DNA of 54,978 nt from SBBG01 sp033717875 (lineage in GTDB: Bacteria > Pseudomonadota > Gammaproteobacteria > Ga0077554 > Ga007554), in the NCBI GenBank assembly GCA_033717875.1, contig JADDKJ010000021.1, positions 1 through 54,978 of the forward strand. Direction: 5' to 3'. Numbering within the stretch: position 1 is the first letter of the stretch; each line of letters begins with the position of its first letter. A program made the position numbers and the translations under genes. A model generated the notes under the pieces. It saw only the letters and a program-made list of their open reading frames with translations, made no database searches and had not been told where the DNA came from. Shown here piece after piece: positions 31,501-46,500 of this stretch.

Positions 31501-34500
31501 CTCGGCCTGCGGCACCGCCCGCGAAGTGGGGACTTTTGCCCATCGCCTGCCGGCTGACATGGTGGTCGATAATCCCAGGCATCGCGCCTTCGCCGAGGGA
31601 CTCTGGAAGCTGCCGGCCAAAACCCTCAACCCCAAGGTAGGCAGCCACATCACCAAGATCATGCGCGATCTGGAAGACGGCTCGGTCAAATGGCTGTGGG
31701 TCCAGGTCTGCAATCCATTCCAGGGCACCGCCAATGCCAATCACTGGATCAAGGCGGCGCGGGAGATGGATAACTTCATCGTGGTGGCCGACGCCTATCC
31801 GGGTATCTCGACCAAGGTGGCTGATCTGGTACTGCCCGCGGCGATGATCTTCGAAAAGTGGGGCGCTTACGGCAATGCCGAGCGCCGTACCCAGATGTGG
31901 CGCGAGCAGGTCCCGCCGCCCGGCCAGGCGCGTAGCGATGTCTGGCAGATTCTGGAATTCGCCAAGCGCTTCCAATTAAAGGAGGTATGGGGCGAACAGA
32001 CCATTCCCGGCCTCAAAGACGAGGGCTTTGCTCCCAACACCCTGCCCGATGTGCTCGGTGCCGCCGAGCAGATGGGCTATTCACCCGACAATACCTTGTA
32101 CGATGTGCTGTTCGCCACGGCCGAGAATAAAAAGATCAAGTGGCCCGATCCCATCGCCAAGGGGCATGACAATCACACGGTCAAGCGGTTGGGCGACGGC
32201 TGGTTTGTGGAGAAGGCGCTGTTCGATGAGTATGCCCGCTTCGGCCGCGGTCATGGCCATGATCTGGCGTCCTTTGATCTCTACATGCGCGACGACGTGC
32301 GCGGCCTGCGCTGGCCGGTGATCGACGGCAAAGAGACCAAATGGCGCTTCAACGAGGCCTATGATCCCTATGTCACCAAGGGCAGCGGTTTCGAGTTCTA
32401 CGGTGATGCGATGAAGTCCCTTCCCAGTGGTGACCTCGACGCCGTCACCAACAAGGAGCTGGTCAAGCTCGACGGCAAGGCCAAGATATTCTTCCGCCCC
32501 TATGCCGCGCCGGTGGAACAGCCCGACAGCGACTACAGCATGTGGCTTTGCACCGGCCGGGTGTTGGAGCACTGGCACAGCGGCACCATGACCCGCCGCG
32601 TGCCGGAGTTGCACCGCGCCGTGCCGACCGCCATGTTGTACATGCATCCACGCGATGCCGAGGCGCATGGCCTCAAGCGCAAGGACGTGGCCTGGATCGA
32701 ATCCCGCCGCGGCAAGATCAAGGCGCTGGTGGAAACCCATGGTGGCCGCAATCGCATGCCGCGCGGCACGGTGTTCGTGCCGTGGTTCGACGAAGGGGTG
32801 TTCATCAACAAACTGACCCTGGACGCCACCTGTCCGATCTCGAAACAGATTGACTTCAAGAAGTGCGCGGTCAAGATCTACAAGGCATGAGGAAAAGCTA
32901 TGAAGAATGCAATCATCTTAAAAACGGCACTGATCGCTTGCCTGGCAGGCTTGATGAGCATCGCCCGAGCGGCTGACGCTCTCGCCGAGAGTGACATGGG
33001 GCTGAGCAAGACCAGCGTGTTTGATGTGCCCACTCCGGCGCCATTCAACTACCAAGGGGTTATGCCGGGCGGCAACCCGGTGTACAAGCGCGCCTACCCC
33101 GGCGCACCGCCACAGATCCCACACAATATTGAATTGATGACACCAGTAAAAGCCACCGTCAATTACTGCCTGAGCTGTCACGGCCGTGCGGAGCAGCTCA
33201 GCCAACCGTTACAGGGTAAACCCACGCCTGTTCCCGCCAGCCACTATACCGATCTGCGCCATGCGCCCGACAAGGTCGGCAACAAGGTGGTCGGCGCGCG
33301 TTATGTCTGCACCCAGTGCCATGTGCCGCAAGCGGACGTCGAACCGCTGGTGAAGAGCAAGTTTTGATCTGGCGTATCTTCCTCCGTCCTTTCAGTGCTC
33401 GCGGCCTCTCGCAAATGCCGAAACAACGCCCACGTTAGGAAATGTGCTTCATCATCAACACCGCACTCTCCGGGCAGAGGCTTGCGAACTCTGCCGAGTT
33501 CCGAATGGCATCAGGCGCCGCTTCACGAGAAAGCGCGCCATAGCCGTGCTTCTCGAAATATGGCTCTGCCGTGGTTGTTAACAGACAAATCGAGCGCGCG
33601 CCTTTCCCTGCTGCATAGTGCTCCGCATGAACCAGCAAGGCTGAGCCCACGCCAGAACAACGCTTCGACGCCACAACCACCAATGAGCGAAGCAAGGCAA
33701 GGTCCCCGCCAAGAAGCTCTATGCCGACGACACCATTCAGACCGGAATCATCCCAAACACCAAAAAAATGCTCCATATGTCCAGGTGTGAGGTCAGCTAC
33801 CGGCAACTGTGCGGACGACAAAAGACTTCGCACATCAGCAAGCGGTGGTTTGCGGGCAATGTGCATGTGTGTCAGTCAATGCTCTGCATGAGTGGTGGCT
33901 TGCTCTCTCGACAAGAAGTTGCGGCTATTACTTCTCGCCATCCCAATAATCAACCGCCGACGATGTTCGGCTGAAAATCGAAAATGCCCGCTTTTCAGCC
34001 GAACCACCCGGAGCGCTGCCAACAAACACCCCGAATTTGCCGGAATCAGGGTACTCAAACACGTCCGGTTCCTCCATGGTGCTTACCGCCAGATACTTCA
34101 GCTCCTGGCTCGATGTGTTTATCAACTGATGCGGCGTTTCCGGGCCGGGGGGCGCGCAAATGACATCTCCAGGTCGAACTGTGTATTCTTTGCCGCCATA
34201 CCTCAACGTGCCCGTTCCTTCCAGAATAAAAAACATCTCCTCATTTACATAATGAAAGTGGTATGGCCATCCGGTTTTTCCGGGGGGTAACACAACCAGG
34301 CGATAGCCCAGCTTTTGCGCTCCCAGACGTGTGGCGACCGCCCCCAGTTTCGCCTGAAAGCGCCCGCCATCTCCCCACTCGGCAAATTCCACATCTCGAA
34401 GATTGAGGATAGGTGATTTATCCATGGTGGTTGTTTTCCTTTGATTGATTAAGAGATACCGGGCGCATCCCCACCCGCAACCTCCCGCAAATACCGAAAC

Positions 34501-37500
34501 AACGCCCGCGCCGCCGCCGGTGGCTTGCCGGCCTGGGCCTCGCGCTGGGCGTTGCGCAGCAGTTGGCGGAGGTGCTGGCGGTCGGCGTTGGGGTATTCGT
34601 CGAGAAGTTCGCTCAGCGCCGCATCGCCCTCGTTCAACAGCCGGTCGCGCCAGCGTTCCAGGCGGTGAAGCTGCGTGGCGGCTTGCCTGCCGCGATTGTT
34701 CAGGGTGTCCAGGGCCTGGCGGATGGGTTCGGCATCGACATCGCGCATCAGTTTGCCGATATACTGAAGCTGGCGGCGGCGCGCGCCTCGCTCGGTGATG
34801 GCGCGGGCGGCGATGACGGCATCGCGCAGTTTGTCAGGCAGGGGAATCGCATCGAGCTGTTCGGTTTTCAGCGTAACCAGGGTCTCCCCCAATTCCTGCA
34901 ATGCCTCCATCTCACGCTTGATCTGGGAGCGGCTCTTGTATTCGGAATCGGCATCTTCGGGTAACATAATCGCAATACAGTCATCAGGATTCATAGAGAG
35001 CCATCACAATGTCACAGATCACGTCTTCCGGCAACACATCCCCGAGCAGCGCCCAGCTTGAAGCGCTGGTACACGATATCCTCGCCGAGGCGCATGCCCA
35101 GGGCGCGAGCGCGGCCGAGGCGGGCGTCAGTCTCGAAACGGGTCTGTCGGTGACGGCGCGGCTGGGCGAGGTGGAGACCATCGAATACAACCGCGACAAG
35201 GGCTTGGGCGTGACGGTCTATTTCGGCGGGCGCAAGGGCTCGGCCAGCACCTCGGATTTTTCCCCCGAGGCGGTGCGCGAGACGGTGCGTGCGGCGTGCG
35301 GCATCGCTCGATACACCGCGGAGGATGAGTATGCGGGCCTGGCCGACGCCGCGCTGATGGCACGTGAAATTCCCGATCTCGATTTATGCCATCCGTGGGA
35401 CATCTCCGCCGAGCAGGCCATCGAGCTGGCGCGCCAGTGCGAGGAAGCCGCGCGCGGCTTCGATGCGCGCATCACCAATTCCGAGGGCGCCAGCCTCTCC
35501 AGCCATCAGGGTTACCGCGTCTATGGCAACAGCCATGGCTTCATCGGCGCCTACCCCAGCACGCGCCACAGCCTGAGCTGTGCGGTGATCGGCGGCGAAG
35601 GGGAACAGATGCAGCGTGATTACTGGTTCACCGTGGCGCGCGCCAGCGGCGATCTCGAAGCCGCGCAACAGGTGGGGCAGCGCGCGGCGCAGCGCACCCT
35701 GCGCCGCCTCGATGCGCGGCGCCTGCCCACCTGTCAGGCGCCGGTCATTTTCAGCGCCGAGATCGCCACCAGCCTGTTGTCGCATTTCACCAGCGCCATC
35801 CGCGGCGGAGCGCTGTACCGCAAGGCCTCGTTCCTGCTCGATCACCTGGACAAGCAGGTTTTTCCCGTCCATGTTCATATCCACGAGCAGCCGCACCTGA
35901 AAAAGGCGCTGGCCAGCGCGCCCTTCGACAACGAGGGTGTGGCGACCCGGGCGCGCGACATCGTGCGCGACGGCGTCCTGCAAGGTTACGTGCTGGACAG
36001 CTATGCGGCGCGCAAGCTCGGCATGCAGACCACGGGCAACGCGGGCGGCGTGCATAATCTCATCATCGACCCCGGCGCGCTGGATCTGTCCGGCCTGCTC
36101 CGGCGCATGAACAAGGGGCTGCTGGTGACCGAGCTGATGGGCATGGGTGTCAACACCGTGACCGGCGACTATTCACGAGGCGCGGCGGGCTTCTGGGTGG
36201 AAAACGGCGAGATCCAATACCCGGTCGAGGAGATCACCATCGCCGGCAACCTGCGCGGCATGTTCATGCGCATCGCCGAGGTGGGCAATGATGTCGAGGT
36301 GCGCGGCAGCATCCGCACCGGTTCTATCCTGATCGAAGAAATGACCATCGCCGGCGAGTGATGTTGCGGAGCCAAAGATGATCGACAATCCCTGGCTGGA
36401 CTACAGCCTCACCGCATTCGCCTTCCTGCTGTTGACGGGGTATCACGTCCGCCTGCTCTATCGGGTCCGCCACGCGCCGCTGACCACCACCATCGGCCTC
36501 AACATTCACACCCGCCGCGCCTGGGTGGAAACTGTCATGGAAGAGCGGCTGGATCTCCTCGCAGTGCAAACGCTGCGCAACTGGGCCATGGCGGCCAGCT
36601 TCCTCGCCACCACCGCCATCCTCATCAGCCTCGGCATCCTCAATGTCGCGCTGATGACCAGCGCCAACCCGGAAGTCTCACAGGCCGTGACCACCCTCGT
36701 CCACCGCGGTGGCGAGCTATGGCTGATCAAGCTGGTGTTGCTGGCCGTGACGTTTTTCTTCGCCTTCTTCAATTTCACTCTGGCGATCCGCTCCTACAAC
36801 CACGTCGGCGTGATGATCAACATCCCGCCCAAGCGCGATCCCTTGATCACCCCGGAGCTAGTCATCAACATGGTGGGCCGGGGCATGAACCACTATTCAC
36901 TGGGAATGCGCGGCTACTATTTCGCGGTGCCCCTGGTGATGTGGCTGTTCGGCACGCTCTGGCTGCTGGCCGCGGCGCTGGTCATGGTGCTGGTGTTGCG
37001 CAAGATTGATCATGGGGTGGATTAGTCTCGATGCGCCTTACGAATTCTGTCCAGACATCAAGACCAATATGAGCTAGGCGCTCCATTCTTGATGGAGCTT
37101 ATATTTATGGAATGGCTGAAATTTCTGAAGAAGATCGAACGCGAAACACCCAGGGGTAAGACATTGCATCTGATCGCCGATAATTACGCCACCCACAAGC
37201 ATCCGCGCTTTGTCATGCACTTCACGCCAACCTCGGCGTCCTGGCTAAACATGGTTGAGCGTTTCTTTCGTGACATCACCACAGAGCGGTTGCGGCGCGG
37301 CGTATTTACCAGCGTACCAGAACTCATGGAGGCCATGGATGAATACATTGCTCACCATAACATCCAGCCAAAGCCATTCATCTGGACGGCCAGGGCTCGC
37401 GATATCCTGCAAAAGGTCATCCGCGCCAATCGCCGTTTCTAGGACAATCCCAAGCCATGTATTCGTCCTACCTGCAACCCCTGCTCGATTGGGTCGCCCA

Positions 37501-40500
37501 GCACCAGACCTGGGCGGGCATCGCTGTCTTCCTGCTCTCCGTCTCCGAGTCCCTGCTGATCGTCGGACTGTTCGTGCCGGGCACGATCGTGATGTTCGGC
37601 ATCGGCGCGCTGGTGGCGACCGGCAGCCTGGGATGGTGGGAGACGGTGGGCTGGGCGGTGCTGGGCGCGGTGGTAGGGGATGGTGTTAGTTACTGGATCG
37701 GTCATTATTACAAGGACAGGCTGCGCGGTATGTGGCCGTTGACCAGGTATCCCGGGCTTGTGAAGCGTGGCGAGGAATTTTTTATCCGCCACGGCGGTAA
37801 GAGTGTGTTGTTCGGGCGCTTCGTCGGGCCGGTGCGGCCCATCATCCCGACCATCGCCGGGATGATGGGCATGTCACCCACGCGCTTCACGGTGGTGAAC
37901 GTCGCCTCCGCCGTGATCTGGGCGCCGGCCTATCTCTTCCCGGGCGTGGTATTCGGCGCCTCGCTGGGCCTGGCTTCGGAAGTTGCTACGCGCCTGGCGG
38001 TGCTGGTGGTCGGACTGCTGCTCGGCTTGTGGCTGACGGTGTGGCTGGTGCGCCGCCTCTATCTGGCGTTGCAACCGCACGCCACGGCGATGCTGTCGCG
38101 CGCCCTGGCGTGGGGACGCGCTCACCCGCGGCTGGGAGGCGTCACTGCGGCGCTGGTCGACCCCGACCATCCCGAGGCCAAGGGACTGGTGATCATGGCC
38201 GGTATTCTGGCGCTGGCGGCGTGGGCTTTTCTCTGGACGGTGGATCATGTCGTCAGCGGCAATCCGCTGGCCTATCTCGACAGTTCCGTCGCGCACTTTA
38301 CCCAAGGATTGCGTACCCCTTGGGCGGACGGATTGATGGTGCTGCTGTCGGGGCTGGGCGATGCCTCCGTCGCTTTGGCGCTGGTGCTGGCGGTATTGGC
38401 ATGGCTGGCCTGGCAACGCCGCTGGCTCGCCGCCGGACACTGGCTGGCGGCGGTGGTCTTCGCCGCCATGCTGCCGCTCATCCTGCAAGTGACGCTGCAC
38501 GTGTCGCGACCGGAGGCCATCTACGACACCTTGCTGACTCTGGGCTTTCCCAGCGGCCATGCCGCTGTGAGCATGGTGGTCTATGGCTTTCTCTCGGTGC
38601 TGATCGCTCGCGAACTGCCCGGCGGCCAGCGCTGGCTGCCCTATGCCGGCGCCGGCCTGCTGATCTCCGCCACCGCGCTGTCCCAGATCTATCTTGGCGC
38701 GCGCTCGGCCTCCGATGTGCTGGGCGGTCTGACCTTGGGGCTGGCCTGGGTGGCGGCGTTGGGTATCGCCTACGTCAGGCACCGCTCGCCCAGCGTATCC
38801 GTGCGTGGCGTCAGTCTTGCTGCGCTGGCGGCGCTGCTGCTGGCGGGGGGCTGGCATGTCAGCCGGCACTATGAGGAGAACCTTGAACGCTATGCGCCGC
38901 GCTATGCGGTGCATACGATGGATGCGCACGCATGGTGGACAGCGCAATGGCAAGCGCTGCCGGCGCGCCGCATCGACCTGGCAGGCGAGCTGGAACAGCC
39001 CCTGACCGTGCAATGGGCGGGCAGTATCGAAGCCCTGCGCGCGCGGTTGCAGGCGCAAGGGTGGCGGGTACCACAGCCCTTGAGCGCCGCCGGGGCGCTG
39101 CGCTGGCTGACACCCAAACCCGCCTTGGCGGAATTGCCGGTACTGCCTCAGGCGCACGATGGCCGTCACGAGGCGCTGCTGCTGGTCCGTCCCGCCGCGG
39201 CGAAAGAGCGACAGCTCGTGCTGCGCCTGTGGCCGTCGGATACCCGATTGACCAACCCGGATGCTCCGTTGTGGGTGGGCACTGTCACTTGGCTGCACCT
39301 GGGTCATCCGCTGCCGCTATTTACCACACCCATGACCGAGAACGAATTCAGCGGACCCCTGCGTGAATTTCAACCTTTCCTCAACGGCGTCACCCTGCGC
39401 GTGGCGCAACGCCCCGCGGCGCAAAATGCGCGATGGAATGGCGAGGTTGTGCTGATGTCGCAACAGCCCATGGCGACAAGGGAGCCACCGTGAAGAACCA
39501 GCGCCTTGCCGAGCGCATGGGATTTGCCTGGGCCGGCTTGCGCGCCGCATGGCGAACCGAGCGCAGCCTGCGCACCCAGGCCTGGATCGCGCTGGCGGTG
39601 ATCCCGGTGATGGCGATCCTGCGGCCCGCACTGATATGGTGGGCCCTGATTGGCATCACAATCACTCTGGTGCTTGCCGCGGAGCTCATCAACACCGCGC
39701 TGGAGCATTTGGTCGATCATCTTCACCCGGAACGCCACCCGCGTATAAAAATCGTTAAAGATTGCGCCGCCGCTGCCGTTCTAGTGCTGAGTATCGGGGC
39801 GGTGTGGGTCGGCGTGCTCATGATATGGTCGGTGATGGGAGGATAGCGCGACCATCGGGCAAACAAAGGAGCGAACATCTTGGAACGAGAGCAGACACTC
39901 AAGGATATCTACGCGCAGATGGACCGCATGGGCGATCTGCCGGTGTTCAGCGCCAGCGTCAACCGCATCCACCTGATCAGTATCAACCCCGACAGCAACG
40001 CGATGGACTTGGCGCAAGAGGTCATGAAGGACGCCAGCCTCACCACCAAGCTGCTGCGTCTGGCCAATTCGCCTCATTACAATCGCGGCCTGGGAAAGAT
40101 CGGCTCGATCTCGCGTGCGGTGATCCTGCTCGGCTTCAATACCGTGAAAAATCTCGGCCTCACGCTGAAGTTCATCGAAAGTTTCAAGCATGGCAACTCC
40201 CCCGTGGATATGAGCAAAATCCTGGTGCGCTCCTATCTCGCCGCGGGCTTCGTGCGTGAAGTGGCGCTCAAGTGCGGAGTCAAGGACGCTGAAGAGAGCT
40301 ATATCTGTGCTTTGCTGCACAACCTGGGCGAAGTGGCATGCGCCTATTTTCTGCCCGAGAAGCATGCCGAGCTGCTGTCCCTGCAAAAAACACAAACAAT
40401 GCGGCCACGCGAGGCGGAGCTGGCCGTGCTGGGCATGCCGATGATGGAGATCGGCAAGGCCCTGGCGATAAATTGGGGATTCCCCCCGGCCGTCACCAAT

Positions 40501-43500
40501 ACCATGGCCGACCATCTGTCGGGCAACGAAGCATCGACACGCGGCGGTTCTCAATTGAATCGCGCGCTGTCATCACTTGCCAGCCGGGTGCTCGACCAGT
40601 TATACGTAGAACACGCTCCGCCCGGCCAGGGTTTTCATCAGCTCCTCGGCGATCTTGCCAAGACGGCCGGCCTGGATATCGGCTCCATAGAGCACTGCCT
40701 GTCCGCGTCCTTCAAGAAATCGTGCGATTTGGCGACGGAGTTCGGCTTGAATAGAAAGATATTACATCCGGTGATGCGCGAGAGCGAGGACGAATCACGG
40801 GACAAGATGGCGCGATCGCTCGCCTATTATGCCGCCAATCAGGGGAGCGGTCGGCCATCGACATCGTCAATCGCGCAGGATGAGGCTGCCGCTGTCGGCG
40901 ACGTCCCGCGAGGGGATGAGGCCGCCGACGCGGGGCATCACGGCAACTCGGTATTGCAGCTTGCGATCATCCAGCAGATCACCGATCTGATCACGGATGC
41001 CGCCAATCCCAACAAGATATTTCTCAAGGTACTGGAGGGGATTCATCATGGCGTGGGATTCGAGCGGGCGATGCTATGCCTGTTGAGCCCGGACCGCGCG
41101 ACCTATTCCGCCCGAATCGCCTTGGGCAAGGACGCGGAGGACCTCAAGCGCTACTTCTCTTTCCCGGTCAATACCGCGCGGGACCTGTTTTCAAAGGTGC
41201 TCATGGAAGGCAATGAGCTGGTGGTCGACAATGCCCATGATCCAGCGTGGCGCAGCCTGATTCGCGATGATTTTTTTGCTCAAATAAAGGCATCGGGTTT
41301 CATGCTCTCGTCGCTGCGCCATTGCAACAAACCCGTAGGGCTGTTTTATGCTGACAAGGCCCTCTCCAGCGCCCCGATCACCGCCGAGGAACGGCGCGGC
41401 TTTTCGCAATTCGTCGCTCAAGCCAAGCTCGCGTTGCTGCACATCAACAAATAGATAATTGGTATACCGTCGCCATGTCGAAATGTCCCCTGCATATTCA
41501 TGACACCGCCGAAGCGTTGCACCACGCCTGCGCGCAGCGCTTCACTGAACTGGCCGCGCAGGCCGTCGCCGCGCGCGGCCAGTTCCATGTCGCCCTCTCC
41601 GGCGGAACGACGCCGCGCAGCCTGTACCAGCGTCTCGCCACACCGGAATTCGCCAGCCGCATCGACTGGCGGCGAGTGCATATCTGGTTCGGCGACGAAC
41701 GCACCGTGCCAGCCGATCACCCCGACAGCAACTACCGTATGGCCTGCGAATCGCTGCTCAATCACGTCCCCGTTCCGCCCGCGCAAGTGCATCGTATCGA
41801 GGCCGAGAAAGAAGGCGGCGCGGACGATTACCAGACGCTATTGAACGAGCATATCGCCGTGTCGGAAACAGGCGTCCCTCAATTCGATCTGGTGCTGCTG
41901 GGCCTGGGGCCGGACGGCCATGTCGCCTCGCTGTTTCCCGATACCGCCATCCTCCAGCAGCGCGATCGTCACGTCGCCGCCGTGTGGGTCGCCAAGCTGA
42001 ACACCTGGCGCATCAGTCTGACGCTGCCGGTCATCGACAACGCCCGGCATGTATTGCTGTTGGTGGCCGGGGCGGGAAAGGCCGAGATCGTGCGCGAGAT
42101 CTTCACCGCCGCGCCGCGCGCCACACCCTATCCGGTGCAGATGCTCGAGCCCGCCGGCGCATTGGAGTGGCATCTCGATGCCGCCGCCGCGCAATACCTG
42201 TCGCAGGAGAAATCGTCATGAAAATTCTTGCGGGCGACATCGGTGGCACCAAGACGCTGTTGCAGATCGCCGAGATCACCGGCGAAAACCGCGTCGTGCT
42301 GGACGAACGGCGTTTCGAGAACCGCAATTACAGCGATTTTCCACCTCTGCTCAACGAATTCCTCCGCACTTCATCGGAAGCGTCCGGCATCGAACGCGCC
42401 TGCATCGCCGTCGCCGGGCCGGTCAAGCAAGTGGCCGGGGGACAATTCGCCAAAATCACCAATCTGCCATGGCAAATCGATGCATCCGCGTTGTCTCTCG
42501 CCACCGGCATCCCATGGATTTCACTGATCAACGATTTTCAGGCCGTCGGATATGGCATAGGCGCTTTGTCCGATGCCGACCTGGCGGTGCTGCAAACCGG
42601 ATCACCGCGCCCTCACGCGCCGCGCATGATCATCGGCGCCGGCACGGGCCTGGGCGTGGCGCAGATGATCTGGCAGGGCTGTCCCGAGCCCGGCCGTTAT
42701 GAAGTCATTCCCTCGGAAGGAGGGCACACCGATTTCGCCCCCGTCGACGAGCAGCAGATCGAATTGCTGCGCTACCTGCAAAGGCGTCACGAGCACGTCT
42801 CTTACGATCGTATCCTCTCCGGCCCGGGATTGATCAGCATCTACACGTTTTTGCACGAAACCGCCGAGGCAAAATCGGCCACATTGCAGACGATGCTGGA
42901 ACACGCCGACCCGGCGGCCGCCATCTCCGCCGCCGCCCAGGCCGGCACCGAACCGCGCGCCATCGCCGCGCTCGACCTGTTCGCCACCATTTACGGCGCC
43001 CAGGCCGGCAACCTCGCATTGCTCAACCTCGCTTACGGCGGTGTCTATATCGCCGGCGGCATCGCCCCCCAGATCCTGATCCACCTCGCCGCCGGCGGCT
43101 TCATGCGCGCCTTCCTCAGCAAAGGCAGAATGTCCGCGCTGCTCGCCGCCATGCCGGTGTATGTGGTCACCAACCCCAAAGTGGGGCTGATGGGAGCGGC
43201 GGTTTATGCGGCAAAACAGTGAACACGAACCTGCGCCACAGCTATACCCTGATCGCCCCCCTCTACGATCTCTTCATCGACGCCGCCACGCGTCAGGTAC
43301 GCAAAAACAGCCTGCGTGCCCTGGGTAACGCACGGGGGCAGACCATCCTCATCGACGGCATCGGCAGCGGACTGGATATTCCTTTCTTGCCGCAGGGTGC
43401 GGTTTATGTCGGCGTGGACTACACCCCCGCCATGCTCCAGCGGGCGGTCAAAAAAAACGTGGGGAAGAATGTTGCGCTGCATGTCGGCGACGCGATGGCG

Positions 43501-46500
43501 TTGCCTTACCCTGACAACGCATTCGACGCCGTCATCATGCACCTCATTCTCGCCGTGGTGCCGCGGCCGGAGCGGGCGCTACGGGAAGCGGCGCGCGTGC
43601 TCAAACCGGGTGGAAGGATATTGATTCTGGACAAGTTCCTGCGCCGCGGCCAGCGAGCCTCACTGCGGCGCTTGCTCAGCCCGCTGCTCGGGCGCATCGC
43701 CACCCACACCGACGTGATCTTCGAAGATGTGCTGGCGGCGTGCCCGCAATTGGCGGTTATGAGCGATACGCCAGCGCTGGCGCAGGGATGGTTCAGGCAT
43801 ATCGTGCTGGAAAAACGCCAGGCCGGGTGAAGTTTTCGTCATTCCCGGGCGGGCGGAAGTCCAGTTGCTTGACTGGACTCCCACCTGCTTGGAAGCGACG
43901 GACTTTTAGACGCTCGCCGTAATCACCCCGCTCAAAAAAACCCCGCCATCGCATAAGCGGCCTTCTTGAACATCAATTCTTCGGCCTCTTCCAGCTTCAA
44001 ATTCGCCTTGTTGGCGGTGGTGACAATGCGCGTGCGGTATTCCTTTTTGTTGCCGACTTCGGAAACGGTTTGCTGGCTGGAACCGGCATCGGAGATCTTC
44101 GCGTCGATCTTGGAATCTTTTCTCACGATCACGCCTTTGGCCGCTTTTTCCTTGATTTGCACATCGCTCACCAGCATGTAGGTCACATCCTTCACCAGGG
44201 CGCCGGATATCAACTCCGCCGCGCCTCCGACCACGCCCCCTACCGCCGCGCCCGCCCACGGGCTGTTGTTGTTGACCGTGGCGCCCACCGCGCCGATCGC
44301 CGCCCCGCCGGCGACCGAACCGCCCATATAACCTTGATTCAGGGCAGCCTCCGCGGCGCTCGGGCTTGCCTTTTCAAGATTCAGCACATAGACCACCATC
44401 TGGAATTGCGCGGTATCAGGGTCATCCACGATTTTGTACTGGTTGTCGTTGAATTGCGTGAATTGCTCCGAGACGAATTGCTTGAATTTGCGGCGGTCAA
44501 ATTCCATGACGCCGCTTTTGACCTCCAGGTAGATGGTGCGTTTTTCACGCGGCACCGGGTCGACAAAAACCGCCGTGCTGGTGCGGGCCTGGACATCGAG
44601 GTCCTTTTTGGACAGCGCCACATGGGTTGCGGCGCAGCCGCCCAGCAAAGCGACGACCGAGACGGCGCCGATCGTATTCCTCAAACCTTTTGCAGTAATC
44701 TTCATGATGTCCACCTGGATTTCAATAATGATCGTTCCATTAAGAATGAGTCGCGTCCCATTACCACCAATAGCGTCCGTAGTAGCGATGGTAGTGGAGG
44801 CAGTCACCGTAGGCGCGCCAGCCGAAATTGAATATCGAGTTGCAAGTATACCCCGGCTGCCAGTTCCATGCCGCCGGCGGCCTCTCGATAGGCTTGAGAT
44901 TCTTTTTCATGGCATCCGCCACATAGGAATCGATCTTCGCCATATCTCCGGCGGAGAAAGGCTGCTGCATAACCTCCTTGTTGAGCTGCCGCTGCATCTC
45001 GGCCATGTCCTCTGCCTCGCCGGCGAACGCCGTCGGGGCAAAAGAGAATCCCAGCACAATCGCTGTCGATAAAATCGCCTTCCTCATGGTGTCTTCTCCG
45101 TTGACCAAATGATAGAACGCCAGCCGTATTTCCCCATTATTTATAATCATTTTTTCTGTTTTCGCAAGCATTTTTTGCGCGATTTTCGCACGCGCTGCCC
45201 ATCAGAAAAGATGCATTTTTTATCAATGATTTGAGTTGGTTGAATCTAAAAACCTCGGCCGGGACTCTCCGGCACATACTTCGACCAATCATGCCCGGCA
45301 TCGCCAAACACCAGGAAATGCGGGTTGAGCAGCGAATCCTTGGTGTTGTAGCGCAATGGCCGCAGGGCGGTGTCGGTGAGCCGTCCGCCCGCTTCTTCGA
45401 CGACGCACTGCGCCGCCGCCGTGTCCCATTCCGAGGTGGGTCCGAGGCGCGGGTAGATATCGACCTTGCCCTCCGCCACCAGACACGATTTGAGCGAGCT
45501 GCCGATGCTGATGACCTCGTAATTGCCCTCGCCAAGCCGGGCGAGGAAGGCGTCGAATTCCGGGCTGCGATGCGATTGGCTGCCCGCCACCGTGATGCGT
45601 CCGCCGCGATAGGGGCGCGTATGGATGCGTTGGACGGCTTTGCCGGGTTCCTGCTTGCAGGCGCCACCGCCGGTATAGGCGTAATAGGAGGCGTCGCTGA
45701 CCGGGACGTGCACCACGCCAAGCACGGGGCGATGATCCTGGATCAGGGCGATGTTGACGGTGAATTCGCCATTGCGCTTGATGAATTCGCGCGTACCGTC
45801 GAGCGGATCGACCAGCCAGTAAGTGCGCCATTTCTCCCGTTCCGCAAAGGGGATGGCGGCGTCCTCTTCGGACAATACCGGCAGCTCGGGGGAGAGAATC
45901 GCAAGACCGGCGAAAATCGCGTCATGCGCGGCCATGTCGGCTTCGGTCAGAGGTGAGAGGTCCTCCTTGTGCGAGATGCTGAATTCCCGCCGGTACACCT
46001 CCATGATTCTGCGCCCGGCATCGGCGGCCAGATCGACCACCGGCCCGATCAGCGCCGACAGCGCCTCCCCGGTCATGCCGCTTTCATTTTTGTCTTTCAT
46101 TCAACAATAACTCCCTTACCATGAACAGCGCGGCGATGCTGCGCGCCTCGGTGCAATCTTCGCATTTCAGCAGTTCGTTGAGGCGGCTCAATCGCCACGG
46201 CACGACTTCGATCTCTTCGGGTTCATCTCCCGCGGATTTGCAGGGATAGAGATCTTCGGCCAGTATCACATGGGTGGTGTGGCTCAGATAGCCGGGCGCG
46301 ACCGTCAGCGAGGTGATGTGTCGCAGCCGGTTCGCACCATAGCCCACCTCTTCGGTCAGCTCACGGTTGGCTGCCGCCAGCAGATCTTCGCCCGGCTCGA
46401 TGCGGCCTTTGGGCAGGGCCAGTTCGTAGCGCTCCACCCCGGCGGCATATTCGCGGATCAGCAACACGGTGTCCGCATCCAGCATCGGCACCGCCAGCAC